From positions 1 through 20,319 of the forward strand of contig CAXNAD020000403.1 in the NCBI GenBank assembly GCA_964200185.2: 20,319 nt of DNA, given 5' to 3'. The number at the start of each line of letters is the position of its first letter. Position 1 is the stretch's first letter. Below the pieces are notes generated by a model. The model saw only the letters and a program-made list of their open reading frames with translations. It was not told where the DNA came from and did not search any database. Positions 9,401 through 19,797 of this stretch are shown here, piece after piece. Origin of the DNA: Choristocarpus tenellus KU-1152 (lineage: Eukaryota; Phaeophyceae). The position numbers and the translations under genes are program-made.

Positions 9401-12400
9401 TGGCCTTGAGAAGAATTGCTGAATTTGAAGGGATGGTAATTATCATCCGACCACTTCTGACAAGTATAATAAGACTTTTATTTTTTACTTGGAATGGTTC
9501 AGACGTGTATCCTACTCCTATGCTGCCGTGAGTACCAAGGGATGTCCCTTCAATATCTTCTACATACCAAGACATCAAATAGATCAACTTTCCACTTCTG
9601 AAGAGCAGATCCAAACACGATATGCACTACTCTATGATATGCACTACTCTGTGATGGTACCTCAAACGTTCACACAGCATCAAGAGTCAATGTACCTCGA
9701 GCAACAGCAATCATAATAGTATCGTGCTAAGATCAAGTGTTCTATCAGAGCTCAAAAAGTTTTGTGAGACTCCTTCATTCCACATCCACCTGCATTTTGT
9801 ACAATTGTACCAGGCATGGACCAAGGTACACCCACCAACCATGAAGCAGCACCAGTACACACTATAAAGAGGGCTGAGATTCAGTACACACTAACAACAA
9901 ACACATGTAAGGAGGGATGGGAGAAGAGAAGGTGACCAGGTTCCGTACCTGAGTGTCTCCGTCAACAAACAGCAGCGGCCAGTCTCCATTGTACCTCGTA
10001 GCCAGCCTCCAGCAACGCTTGTCCAAGATCCCCTCTCCCACTGCCAAATTTGCCCCCAATTCTGCTCGATGGTTGCCTACCTCACTGGGCTTATGCTCAA
10101 GGAGTACTCTTTGTCCTCTGTGTCCACTCCCTTGCCCCAGTTTGGCTCCAGAGGAGTATGGCTCAAACGCTGGGCAAGCTGCAAAGGATGCATAGAAAGA
10201 ATTAAGGAAACCCTGATCCCTGAGGGTGAGGGAAACCACACATCCAGGGGCGCAAGAGGGGACAGTAAGACAGACAGTAAGACAGACAGTGAGACAGGCG
10301 CTTCCCACGCCTAAATTTCATACCTCATACGGCCTTCAGCGAGAAGTAAAATTAGATTTCACTTATCTTAACTCCATGTGTGCAACTTAACTCCTCTTAA
10401 CTCCTCCCAACATTTCATATCTTGCACTTCGACACAGAAAGGTTTCCGTCTTACTGTCGTCTACTTCCCCCACTTGAAACAATGTTTTCATTTCACCAGG
10501 CCATGACCAGTCAAGACACTGCCCTCTGCGTAGGTGGATATGCGGTATGTGTAACTGACTTAGTGTAACTGACTTAGTGTATCAGGAATGTACACCACTA
10601 AAAAAAAATGCCATGATGATGGCCAAAATAACCATAGTGCTTACTACTTACGAGTGAAGCCCCTACCTGGAAAGAAACAGAATGCAAGAGACTTGTTGTA
10701 TTGTTGTAACAAGAGTACACAATACATCCTCTCCCTTCCCGATAGCATACCCCTCAGAAGATTATTTTCTGTTGACCGTGCTCGAGAAATAGAAGCTTAT
10801 CATACCACCACTCTTTTTGCCTTATCCCATTTTGTCACTATTGCAACAAATGCTGATGATGCCAAGGTTCAAGCCTTCTCCCCCAATAATCTTGACCCCT
10901 TCAAACCGAAGTGTACAATACATGAATCCTTTATATTCACTGACACACACCCCTAAGGTGACTCAACCCTTGCCACCCTGGAACAGTACCATCCAGTGCG
11001 ACCAACTACTTTCCTCCAAAGGAAGAGAACAATTATGTGAACAAACTGTCAGTGCCCTAATGATCAGAATGAACAGGAGGCTTTGGGTATCACTTCAAAA
11101 ACCTTGGAGAGCCTACCTCAAAATCGACCATAATCATGGACAAATTGCAGATAAGCTGCCACTGCAATTAAAGATTGCTCAGTCACATCTTTTAAATTGA
11201 GCTCCTACTAATTCGGCCTTATCATCCTTCCAATCCAAACATGCAATAACCTGCATATGGGTGACTGCTTCTATTCAACAGAGAGAAGTAATAATGGAGT
11301 TCATGCACCTTTGCCACACTATACTCTTTTCCAATGCTGTTGGCTTACCCTCCAGTATAGGAATCCAGATCAGCAAAGTGCGAGTGCATCTCCTCATACA
11401 TGCGGGCGTCTGGGGTGACAACAAGTACTCCAGAGTTGAGTAGTTCGGAGTGGCGCATCACAGCACAGAAGGGTTCACAGAGGAACAACTCATCCACATT
11501 GTCCAAAACCTATTGGGGGAAGGGTGTGTGGAGCAGGGATATGTTAGTGCATTCACACCTATATAAACGATCAGTCATAGAAATATGTATTATACAGCAC
11601 AATGTAATTACATCCCATGTTGTGAAGGAATGAAGTGGTAGTAGGGGGTGGGGGTGGGGGTGACAAAAAGCTTTCACTTTGTTTTCACATCAGCTTGTCG
11701 GAACATTAGGCGATACTATACTACTCATGCTGTACTACACAATGAGTCGCAAGTGGATGAGAGAAATGCAAATGGTGTGAACCGCACATGGTATTGCTAC
11801 TGATACAATCCAATTCAATACTAGCACAAACCATACTTACAACTTCGACTGTCAAAAGACCAACAACAAAAATTGTACTTTGTCCTCGAATTTCTTGAAA
11901 GGGTAGAAAAAAGGGAAGTTGCGGTCGAGCACGTGGGGTGGAAGGTGCCTGTAGCATTGGCACGGTCCGCACATTTAGTGGCATTGGGTGAAACGAGTGG
12001 CACATGAGATTACACACAGCACATTCTAAAACGACACCAATCCGAAAGGGTGTCTGGAGGACTTGGAGCACCCTTAGTTGCAGCAGCCTCTACCGGACTA
12101 TAAATAAAGAACAACAGGGATAATCATCTCACCAGGGTGTCGGAGTCAAGGAACACAATGCGCTGGTACTCTGTCATGTTGAAGATGAGTAGCTTTGTGT
12201 AGACGAACACAAGACGGCTCTGGAAGTTGGCGTTGGGGTTCACCTCGACCTTCACCGGTCGCACACTGCACAGATATGTTCACGAAAAGGTGATAGTGGC
12301 AATGGTAGAAGGTAATGCCTCAAGAGGTCGAATGTTTGAGTGGTTACACTTTTGTGCTGCAGGTCGGGTCTTTATTCTTTGGATTTGTGTTAAATCACAA

Positions 12401-12856
12401 CTTAGATGGAAGCAACTCGCCCTGGACATTGATACCCACAGTCACTGCTCACATCCATCCATCTTTGGCTAGCGTCCTTCGGACTTCCTGCGTCACATCA
12501 GGTGTAACTAGTACTATCTTGTCAGCTGTCGTTCCACTGTCACGAAGGCTTTGCCCCAGAGCCCTTGTGCCTGCGACAAAGTTGCTGTAGAGTAGAGTCA
12601 CAAATGCTCGCCGTGGAAGATCCACCTCAAGCCCCCTCAGAGCTTCGGAGCCCTTGTGATCGATCGATGCGGTAACCGAAGGTAGGGCATGGTTCCAGTC
12701 CGGATTAGTCACAGTTGGTGGCCAAATAGGGGACTGTATTTCCCGACTTGGATTACTGTCCTCGATTCTCAAGGCCTGGTCCAAAGTGATAACGGACGCA
12801 CAGATGGGACCAACTAACGACAACAGAGCATTGACCCAGAGGAATTTCTGGCGCAT
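6421..12856 (-). CDS. GT8 glycogenin-like glycosyltransferase with C-terminal membrane domain (PGSIP7/8-type)
   Basis: GT8 enzymes transfer sugar from a UDP-sugar using Mn2+. Exons (minus strand): 12856-12453, 12265-12133, 11509-11349, 10219-9949, 9369 to about 9248, 8904 to about 8790-8700, 8544-8446, 8332-8264, 8007-7809, 7163-7088, then a terminal part ending at TGA 6423-6421. Where both ends are clear the phases agree. Exon 1 starts at the first in-frame ATG and encodes a signal peptide (FLWVNALLSLVGPICA), then the fold start RAFVTLLYSNFVAG and DKIVLVTPDV. Exon 2 carries the DxD motif FLDSDTL; exon 3 LLNSGVLVVTPD; exons 3-4 join at YTGG|DQGFLN; exon 4 has RYNGDWPL; exon 5 the metal-binding LHFTFGTAKPW. 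Later exons encode about four to six hydrophobic helices, as in plant PGSIP7/8: GLTPIAVCGLLWLV, DLFLAYMVSGVF, NLIIGFSLLIGSVIM and LANLLALLVAMTL. The product should be a secretory-pathway membrane enzyme facing the lumen. The acceptor and donor substrates are unknown. Exons 5-6 borders and everything between 7087 and about 6620 are uncertain. Confidence 0.82.
8096..8107. repeat. (TA)n microsatellite
   Basis: A short run of alternating T and A lies in the GT8 intron between the exons at 8264-8332 and 7809-8007. Confidence 0.8.
8947..8975. repeat. Short tandem repeat, 10-base unit TTATAGATTA
   Basis: Nearly three copies of a 10-base unit lie in a GT8 intron, just upstream (minus-strand sense) of the exon starting at 8904. 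Confidence 0.85.
9619..9652. repeat. Two tandem copies of a 17-base unit
   Basis: GATATGCACTACTCTAT is followed directly by a copy with one change (GT for AT at the end). It lies in the GT8 intron between the exons at 9369 and 9949. Confidence 0.85.
10261..10297. repeat. Three tandem copies of a 12-base unit GACAGTAAGACA
   Basis: The third copy has one substitution. It lies in a GT8 intron about 40 bases upstream (minus sense) of the acceptor before the exon starting at 10219, so it may lie in or near the branch-point and pyrimidine-tract region. On the minus strand the unit reads TGTCTTACTGTC. Confidence 0.9.
10549..10581. repeat. Tandem repeat of GTGTAACTGACTTA
   Basis: Slightly more than two exact copies of a 14-base unit lie in the large GT8 intron of about 1.1 kb. 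No gene nested in this intron is convincing. A + frame of about 120 codons starting near 10588 has no recognisable motif. Confidence 0.85.
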
Positions 12857-12999
12857 AGCTGCCAAGGTCTTGGAGTATCATCGCATAATTTGGTCTTGGG
12901 TTGTTGAGATACAATTGTTCGTATTGTATAGACGTATCGAAAATAATATTTCGAAGACAGAAAAACTCCAACTACTATGATAAACACAAATTGACAACG
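12857..12999. promoter_or_regulatory. Compact divergent (head-to-head) promoter between GT8 and PRMT9-like genes
   Basis: Only 143 bases separate the ATG of the minus-strand GT8 gene (12856) and the ATG of the plus-strand PRMT9-like gene (13000). Both 5' UTRs and both core promoters must fit here unless either gene has a non-coding upstream exon. The spacer is A/T-rich towards the PRMT9 side, with no clear TATA box that I can assign. Shared regulation is an inference from spacing alone. Confidence 0.55.
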
Positions 13000-15181
13000 A
13001 TGGATAATGGCAACTACCAGGATGACCAGGGTCTACGAGTCCTGGTTGCTGTGAGATCGGCGAGGGAGCGTGCGAAGGAAGGGCAACACGCTGCTGCGAT
13101 TGGTATCCTTTTACAGGTGATACCAGGATTTTCCTTTGGGATTAAGGATCTGAAGTTTCTTTGTCTTGCCATTCAAAATCATTTTCAGGTGTCTCCTGGA
13201 CTTGATTTTGGGCATTATAACAGTTGAACTCAGTATCGATGTTGCAGAGACCAGATACGATATTTTACTTGAGCCAAGTCAGCTCACCTTAGGTCAAATT
13301 GATGTCACCTACGGTGCAATCTGCAGGTACTGCACAGTGTGCCACAGCTTGCTGATGAGCTTGAGGGCGATCTAACTTATTCATTGAAGGAATATGGGGA
13401 ACACCTCTTGGAAAGGAGACAAGGGGAGAAAGCAAAGTGGCTATATTCTCAGGTGGACATGCGCAGGTCACTCAAACCTCTTCGGTGTCACGCCTCCTTC
13501 CCCCTAGACCTTGGTGTGTGTCTTCGAGATGGTTGTGAAAAGGCAATCTTAAATGGCAACACATGGTAACAAAATGATAAGGAAATTAGACACTCTAGGG
13601 CCGAGTGACAGGCAGTCCTGGTAATATTCTTGACTGAGTTCCCACCAACACTGCTTTCTGGACTTGGCCCCACACGTTGAACTGTGAATTCGTCAGGCCA
13701 TTCCTCTTCTTCGGTCTCCTAAGGCGTTGCACACAAACTTCGGTACGCTGCTTTACTCACTTGGCCAGGCTACAGCTTCTCTGCGGAGCTTTGAAAGGGT
13801 GAGTTGGGAGCTCCTCACTTGTTTCCAGGTTTTGACCACCACATGTCTGAAGAAAGGCGCGCATTTCCTGTCATGGGAGTAAGGGTCAACAACTTTGTTT
13901 TTGAGCTGACTGGGAATGATTGACCAGATTTACATGAGATTGATTGAAGACCCAAGGAATATCCCGAGAGTAGTATGTTCGTCATCCTACGATTTCAGTG
14001 AAGGTTGGCAAGCTGCAACCCCTCTGCCTTTCCCTGGTCCACCCAAGTTCCGCAATCTCGATAGGACCATACATCCACGTCCCTCACCATGTTGATGCCT
14101 TGACTCCTCTAGGAATGTCTGATCCCCATGAACCAACAAACCTTCCCTCTCCTCCTGCAACCAAGGCCCTAGAAATTGATTCCACCTACTGGCCAGCTCT
14201 TGAGAGTCTAGAAAATGTGAAGAACTTGGCCGTGGACCGGTGGCACTTCCGCATGCTGAATGACGGGAAAAGGAATCATGCCTATTGCCGTGCCATCTCT
14301 AGAGCAGTAGCCCAGGCCAAGGAGCGACTTTCAGAGGTTGGTGAATGCTGTTGTCTAACATCTATATCTCAAAGAGGCAATCAGTTGAGATCATGTCATC
14401 GTTCAGTACAACTTGTGCTAATCAACGCCCCTTTTCATACTGCTTGTTTCGGTAGAGAGAGGGAGGAGAATTGGGGGCGCTTATTTAGCATGACCTGCAA
14501 TACAACATGATGACCAATGAAAGCACCTATACATAGAGGAGGTCTCATTCACTTTCAGTTGAATGGTATCCTTAAAGTGCTCTATAATATGCTGTGAGCT
14601 GATAGAAGACATGTCAACATGGAGAGTAGCTGTGCCTCAAGCAGTAAACACAGCATCAGTAAATCCCTCCCCATCAGAAGACTTGGAAAATATTTGCTAG
14701 GCAATGACAACTCCCCCTCTCCCATCCCACCCTATCGTGTACAAGTTGCATTGGGTTCAAAGAATATGCAGTATGTACAAATACTCTCCAAGTCTTATTT
14801 CTTCTTACTCAGCCCTCACCATTCCTGTCCAAAAATATGCTTTCCTAGGAGGCGGTGACAGTGCTGGACATTGGAACAGGCACTGGGATCCTGGCCGTTT
14901 TTGCAGTTAGGGCGGGCGCATCTCATGTGTATGCATGCGAGACCAACAGTGTGCTTTGCCAAGTGGCACAAGAAGTCATCCACAGGTGATTAGAAAATAG
15001 AGAGCCCCGTGGGTTGGCTGCAGCTAACATGAGATGCATGCCTGTGTGGTGAAGGGGGGAGGGGGGGGGGGGGGGTGGAAGGGGGAAAGGGAAAAGAGAA
15101 GGAGGGTGTGGGAAAAACCATCCCCACCCACTTTTACGACTGGTTTCCTTAAAANNNNNNNNNNGGGGGGCAGGGGGGGGT

Positions 15182-15221
<40 letters not shown>

Positions 15222-18200
15222 GTCAGGGGGTAAGTGACAAGAGTAGGATGGTGTGAGAAAGAGCATCCCCACCCATGTTCACAGCTGAGTTCCTTGAAAA
15301 TATCTTTCTCCGCCTTTAGTAAATTGCTGATTTAGTTCCCACTTTTGTCTTGAATATCTTTTGTGGCGCGCATTGTGGGGAGCAAGTACCCCACAATGCA
15401 AGCTTTTCTCATCCCAGTCACCTCTTGTTCTGTATCATACTCCAGAAATGGGGTTCAAGACCGTGTGACAATAATCAACAAGGCCTCAGGGAACTTGATA
15501 CCCGGAGTGGACCTTCCTTTGCAAGGCGTGGATATTGTGGTGACTGAACTGGTTGACTCAGGTCTGCTGGGGGAAAAAATCATACCTGTTCTCATGGATG
15601 CACGGGGACGAGGTTTGGTGTCGAAGGGAGGAGCTGTTGTGCCTCAGGTGATGCAAGTATGTTTGCTCTGGTGCCATGTTCAGTTGTGTGTAAGGGATCT
15701 GAGGGGGGGTTTGGGTGCTGAGGAAAGCATAGCAGTTTTCTAATGTTTTTACCAGGATGCCGTCGTCCCTACAACTTTGGATGGGTGCAGAATGTAGTCG
15801 GCGTAATATGGAGAGGGGGGAAGTGTGTGTATTGCAAGTGTATTGTCAATGTATGGAATGGGTTGGTCCTTGTGAGATTGAGGTAATCGAGGCAGAGGAA
15901 GGGCTGAGTGATGCCATGGCAGCATCAAAATAATTGAATGAAGGTTTTGGCATAGGTACTCCAACAAGTACACTCATGCATTGAAATTGATAAAGGTAAA
16001 TGGTCAAATCAGCTTGATCGTGGTCACTAGGTACGGCACTACTGTTGAGGTACCTTGAAAATACCTTGCCTGCAACAAGCTCTTCAGCTTGCTCGTGCTG
16101 TGCTCTCAAACACTTCTGTGCTGAAAGATCATTCCACCTGCACCAAAGGTCATTCTAGGTGAAATGAATTATGCCTTAGAAGTGGTGATAGGAATATGCA
16201 TATATATATATATATGTATTATGTATGTCATTCTTATTTCTGGCTGAGCCCCTCATATGCCCTCCTTTCTGATTCAAATGTCTCCATACTTGCAGGGTGC
16301 ATTGGTCTATGCTGCAGCGATGGAGTCAGAAGAGGTCCAAAAGCGCTCAACTCTACTTCCCAGTAGCCCTGCCGGCCTTGTCTCAGAAGGGATCTGCATG
16401 TCAATTGAGGAGACATACACATGTGAGGTGCATTGACTGGGAGGGCAGGGGTGAGGGCATAAAGCAGTTCCTGAAATCACCCACCTTAGATGCTTCACAT
16501 GCATCAAGTGCCATCCTTCTGGATCAGTGGTAATGTCTGTTGAGGTCTTTGCAGTCATTGCAATGGCAGGGGTTTTTTCAAGAGGCAATCAAACATGCTT
16601 TGCGCTTTAGAGTGTGTCAAGTATACACAATAACACACTGCCGAATGGAGGTACCAAGACCATATTGTTCATGCTGTGATGCACAGGCTAGGCCATTGCA
16701 AGTTCACACCAAATACTATATTCTTACGATAAGTTGCAAGTTCATGTGCAAGTACAATATCTGTCCATTCCTGATCCATTTCCCGTTTTAAAGAGTTGAA
16801 CACTTTTTCTCCCCTCGTTTCCCCCACACTGTCTATTTGCAGTGACCGTAACAGACCCTGTAAGTCTTGGTATCTCTTGTACCCGTTATGTAGAACACTG
16901 ATTATTGATGACAAGCACGAATATGCTCTTCTTATTAGACTATGATGTGCAGTCTCCCCAATCACCCCCTGTCACATTTTCCAGTGCACATTGTTCCTCT
17001 CTCAAGGAATGATGTGTTTTCAGCACGCGATATCCCAATAGACAACAGTCACACGCTTACCCCCCTAACAACACCAGTCAATGCATGGCTGAAGCAACAC
17101 AATCCCAACACATACACACATGCGTCACTGGTTTTTCCCCCTTCTGGCCATATACAAGGACCTCAGTCGAGTTGAGCACCGCCTTCTCACAGTCCCTGCC
17201 CCTGTGCTGGAGGTAAAGTTCCTGGAAGATGGACTGGCATTGTGGAAAACACTTGAGCAAGAGGGAAATTCCCTCGTCACCATCCCTCCCACAGTATCAC
17301 AACTCCCTGTGACGGCCTCAGGGCGAACTGATGCAATAGCTGTGTGGTTCGATCTGTGGCTTGATGATGAGAGAGGGGAAGACAACATTGTGTCAACAAG
17401 ACCTTGTCCCCGAGGAGGAACACACACGTCTGGCTGGGCAAGTTTGTGGAGCATGAGGGGGAAGTTTTAACGGAGGAGTAGGGTGCTTTGATGTGTGGGG
17501 GGATGACTGGGAAAGGGAGCTCAAATTGGCTTGAACTGAACCCAGCTCTGGGTATTGAAAGCAAGGTCTTCTGTATGAAGGTTGTTTTCTTGAACAGATG
17601 GTTCTACCTTGTGTCTTTTAGATGAAGACTTCTTCCCTGTCCTGATGTCTTTTTGTACCTCCATTGTTGGACTATCTCACTCCCACCTACTCACTCATCC
17701 CCTATCATCACATGCTCCCCACTTCCACCTCCATCAGGATTCAGGAATATACTTTTCCTCTGGAATTATGCTTAGAGAAGGGGAAACAGCCATCCTGGAG
17801 TCATCAGCAAGTGCAGACAGGCTTCAGTTCTACTTGAAGTCAGAGGCAGGGTCTTCGATCTTGAAGCCTGGACCACCTTTGTATGCTGGAAAGTGTAATG
17901 GCAGGGATGGTGAAATCAAGGATAAGCATGAAGGCGATGTTGTGAATAAGGATGAATATCTGCTGGGGGAGATGGATATGGCACGCCTGAATGATGACAC
18001 TTTCCACAAAGTCAATGCAGATGGGGTGGAAAGGGCACTCAGGACTTGCTTTTGCTTTCGTTCTGAAATGAGGACTGGCCCATCGACAAATCCCAAGACC
18101 CTTGAGCCTGCCGGACTTGCCCTCCATCCCGTCAATGCTCTCCACAAAGCCCCAATGTCCACCCCACTTGGTGTGTTGGACCTCTGTGGCTCGTGGTGCC

Positions 18201-19330
18201 TTGCTGGGATCCTTGTAGCTCACCGGAGTAAGACTGAAGGCGGATGTACTGTTCGTGTACTGGCTCTAGCCGATGGACCGGCCACAGCTCTGGCCCTCAA
18301 TGCCCTTGCAGCAAAAAATGGGGTAGGATGTGACCAATATTGGGCAACCACTGCCAGCATAGTGGAAATATCTGCCGCAGCCATCACAACACCAAGCTAT
18401 GAGGATTGTAGTTATTGCCTTCAGGAATCTGCTAGCATGTGCAGTGATTGTGGAGGATGCTGCCACCGCCCTGAGGGCTTGGGCTGGTATGGAGGAAGAG
18501 ATGGACGTGTAGCGGGAAGTTGGACTGGCTGGTCTGTAGTGATGGCACCTTCACTTGTTGATGGATCAGGACTACTGCGTCAAGGAATCCTGGGGGATCT
18601 TGAGTTCTGCCGAAGATTCCTAGTGACAGGTGGAGTGAAACAAGCGGAGGATGCAGGGAGGGCCATGACATGCACTGCAGAGAGTCAACATAGTTGTTTC
18701 GTGCCCATTAGTCTGGAGGTGGTTTGTCAGGGCATCCAACAAAAATCCCTCTTGTCAGAGAACCAGGTGTTTGCAGGGTGGGGATGTTGTGGTGTTGATA
18801 TTAGCCCTGTAAATAATTTTGGTGTCAACACCTTCCGTGAACTTGATCTAACCCGTAAAATTGAGAACCCAAGGTACTGCCAGGGTGGCAAGATTGGTGA
18901 GAATACTCCGTTGTGTCCAATAGATGGGCAAGGGGAGAGGGTGGTTGCAGGAGAAGACGAAGAGGTGGCACTCACAGAACCCACAACGTGTTACGTATTG
19001 AACATTGCAGAGGTATGTGCAGGAGCCGATGGCTGCCTCCCATTGCGAGAGGAATCTGTACCAGTTTGTCGTGATGGAACATTGCACGGGGTTGCATTTT
19101 GGTTCAAAATGAAGCTTGGGGAAGCTGATACTGGAGTGTCAGGTGGGAAATGTCTCCTGCTAAATACAGGATCTGGTGGAGAGGGAAATAACAAATCTCA
19201 CTTCAGGCAGGCAGCAGTTCTGTTAGAAAAGCCTGTGTATGTACAACGAGGGCAAAGGGTGGAAGTGACCCTATTTTGCACACTGAACCAAGGGGTCACA
19301 GTGAAGATACGAGGTGTGAGCAATGGATAA
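13000..19330 (+). CDS. PRMT9: PRMT9-like protein arginine methyltransferase (TPR plus two methyltransferase modules)
   Basis: PRMT9 symmetrically dimethylates arginine using SAM; the known animal substrate is splicing factor SF3B2. Exons: 13000-13116, 13327-13452, 13697 or 13724 to 13798, 14166-14336, 14849-14985, 15446-15647, 16296-16427, 17159-17441 and 17622-19330, about 980-990 residues (human about 845). Exons 1-4 give TPR repeats (NFGTLLYSLGQ, then FER|ALEID). Exon 4 continues with WHFRMLND. Exon 5 has SAM motif I VLDIGTGTGILA and the acidic YACE; exon 6 the double-E loop VTELVDSGLLGEKI; exon 7 ESEEVQ and ETYTCE; exon 8 the barrel segment DAIAVWFDLWLDDE and STRP. Exon 9 holds the second module: its motif I is degenerate (VLDLCGSWCLAGILVA), as in animal PRMT9, and it ends with SHFRQAAVLLEKPV, matching the human C-terminus. 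A Cys-rich insert is encoded at 18404-18465. A 93-base stop-free, pyrimidine-rich stretch ending at CAG 17737 could be an unspliced or cryptic intron. The gap at 15155 lies in an intron. Confidence 0.88.
15057..15300. repeat. G-rich duplicated unit flanking the assembly gap
   Basis: Two diverged direct copies of a unit of about 57 bases lie on either side of the gap, at 15097-15154 and 15243-15300. Both contain CATCCCCACCCA followed by a GTTTCCTTAAAA or GTTCCTTGAAAA end. Each is preceded by G homopolymers. The block lies in the PRMT9-like intron between exons ending 14985 and starting 15446. Confidence 0.75.
15155..15164. other. Assembly gap (10 N)
   Basis: Ten N bases lie inside the G-rich duplicated block. 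The true gap length is unknown. Because both neighbouring exons join in phase 2 (CACAG|G to CAG|A) and continue the PRMT fold, no coding sequence appears to be missing. Confidence 0.99.
16201..16214. repeat. (TA)n microsatellite
   Basis: About seven TA dinucleotides lie in the PRMT9-like intron before the exon starting at 16296. Confidence 0.85.
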
Positions 19331-19797
19331 TGATAATGGGGGACTTTTATGTGCTGCGTACGAGCAGTTAGCCTTACTACTACCTAACTAATGGATTGAC
19401 CTCGTCAGGTGAAACCACTGCAGGGAGTATTGCAGGGGTATGGACGAGTTTTGTGGTGTGGTACTCGAAATTGCACTTCCTACCAGGGCTTTGCATCTGT
19501 TGTTATCAATGTGCTCCGTTTGCCCTTCAATACATCCACATACCACATCTTTTCGCCAATAGATGATACTTCAATGTACTATATATACCACACTTGGGAC
19601 AAAGAAATGGTTATGTAACACCCAACTCTTTTGCATTGAAGATGACAAACATTTTCTGGACAATGGACGTTATGGAGGAAATCGCATAGAGCATTTGCAT
19701 GACAAGGAACGTGTAAAACCGAAAGGCCCTAGGCATTGTGCTGGACAACGAACGTTACAGAGGAAATGGCCCAAAATGACGTACAAGACAACAGACT
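19331..19797. other. Spacer between convergent genes, with a diverged direct repeat
   Basis: This holds the 3' UTR of the PRMT9-like gene and the 3' UTR of the minus-strand gene to its right. I see no AATAAA for either. Two 30-base direct copies lie at 19656-19685 and 19741-19770, 85 bases apart, with 25 of 30 positions identical. A + frame at 19409-19618 has no recognisable motif and is probably UTR. Confidence 0.5.

Noticed and set aside
9261-9614. Minus-strand 117-codon frame overlapping the GT8 exon at 9248-9369
   Set aside because: It is in a different frame from the conserved LHFTFGTAKPW exon and is a shadow plus intron read-through.
10261-10297. 12-base direct repeats considered as a CRISPR-like array
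   Set aside because: The units are contiguous without spacers, lie in an intron of a eukaryotic gene and are a simple minisatellite.
10588-11200. Possible nested plus-strand gene in the large GT8 intron
   Set aside because: Two overlapping frames lack recognisable motifs, a convincing start context or splice structure.
15024-15272. Proline- or glycine-rich frames across the N gap
   Set aside because: They are translations of the G homopolymer and run through N bases inside a PRMT9-like intron.
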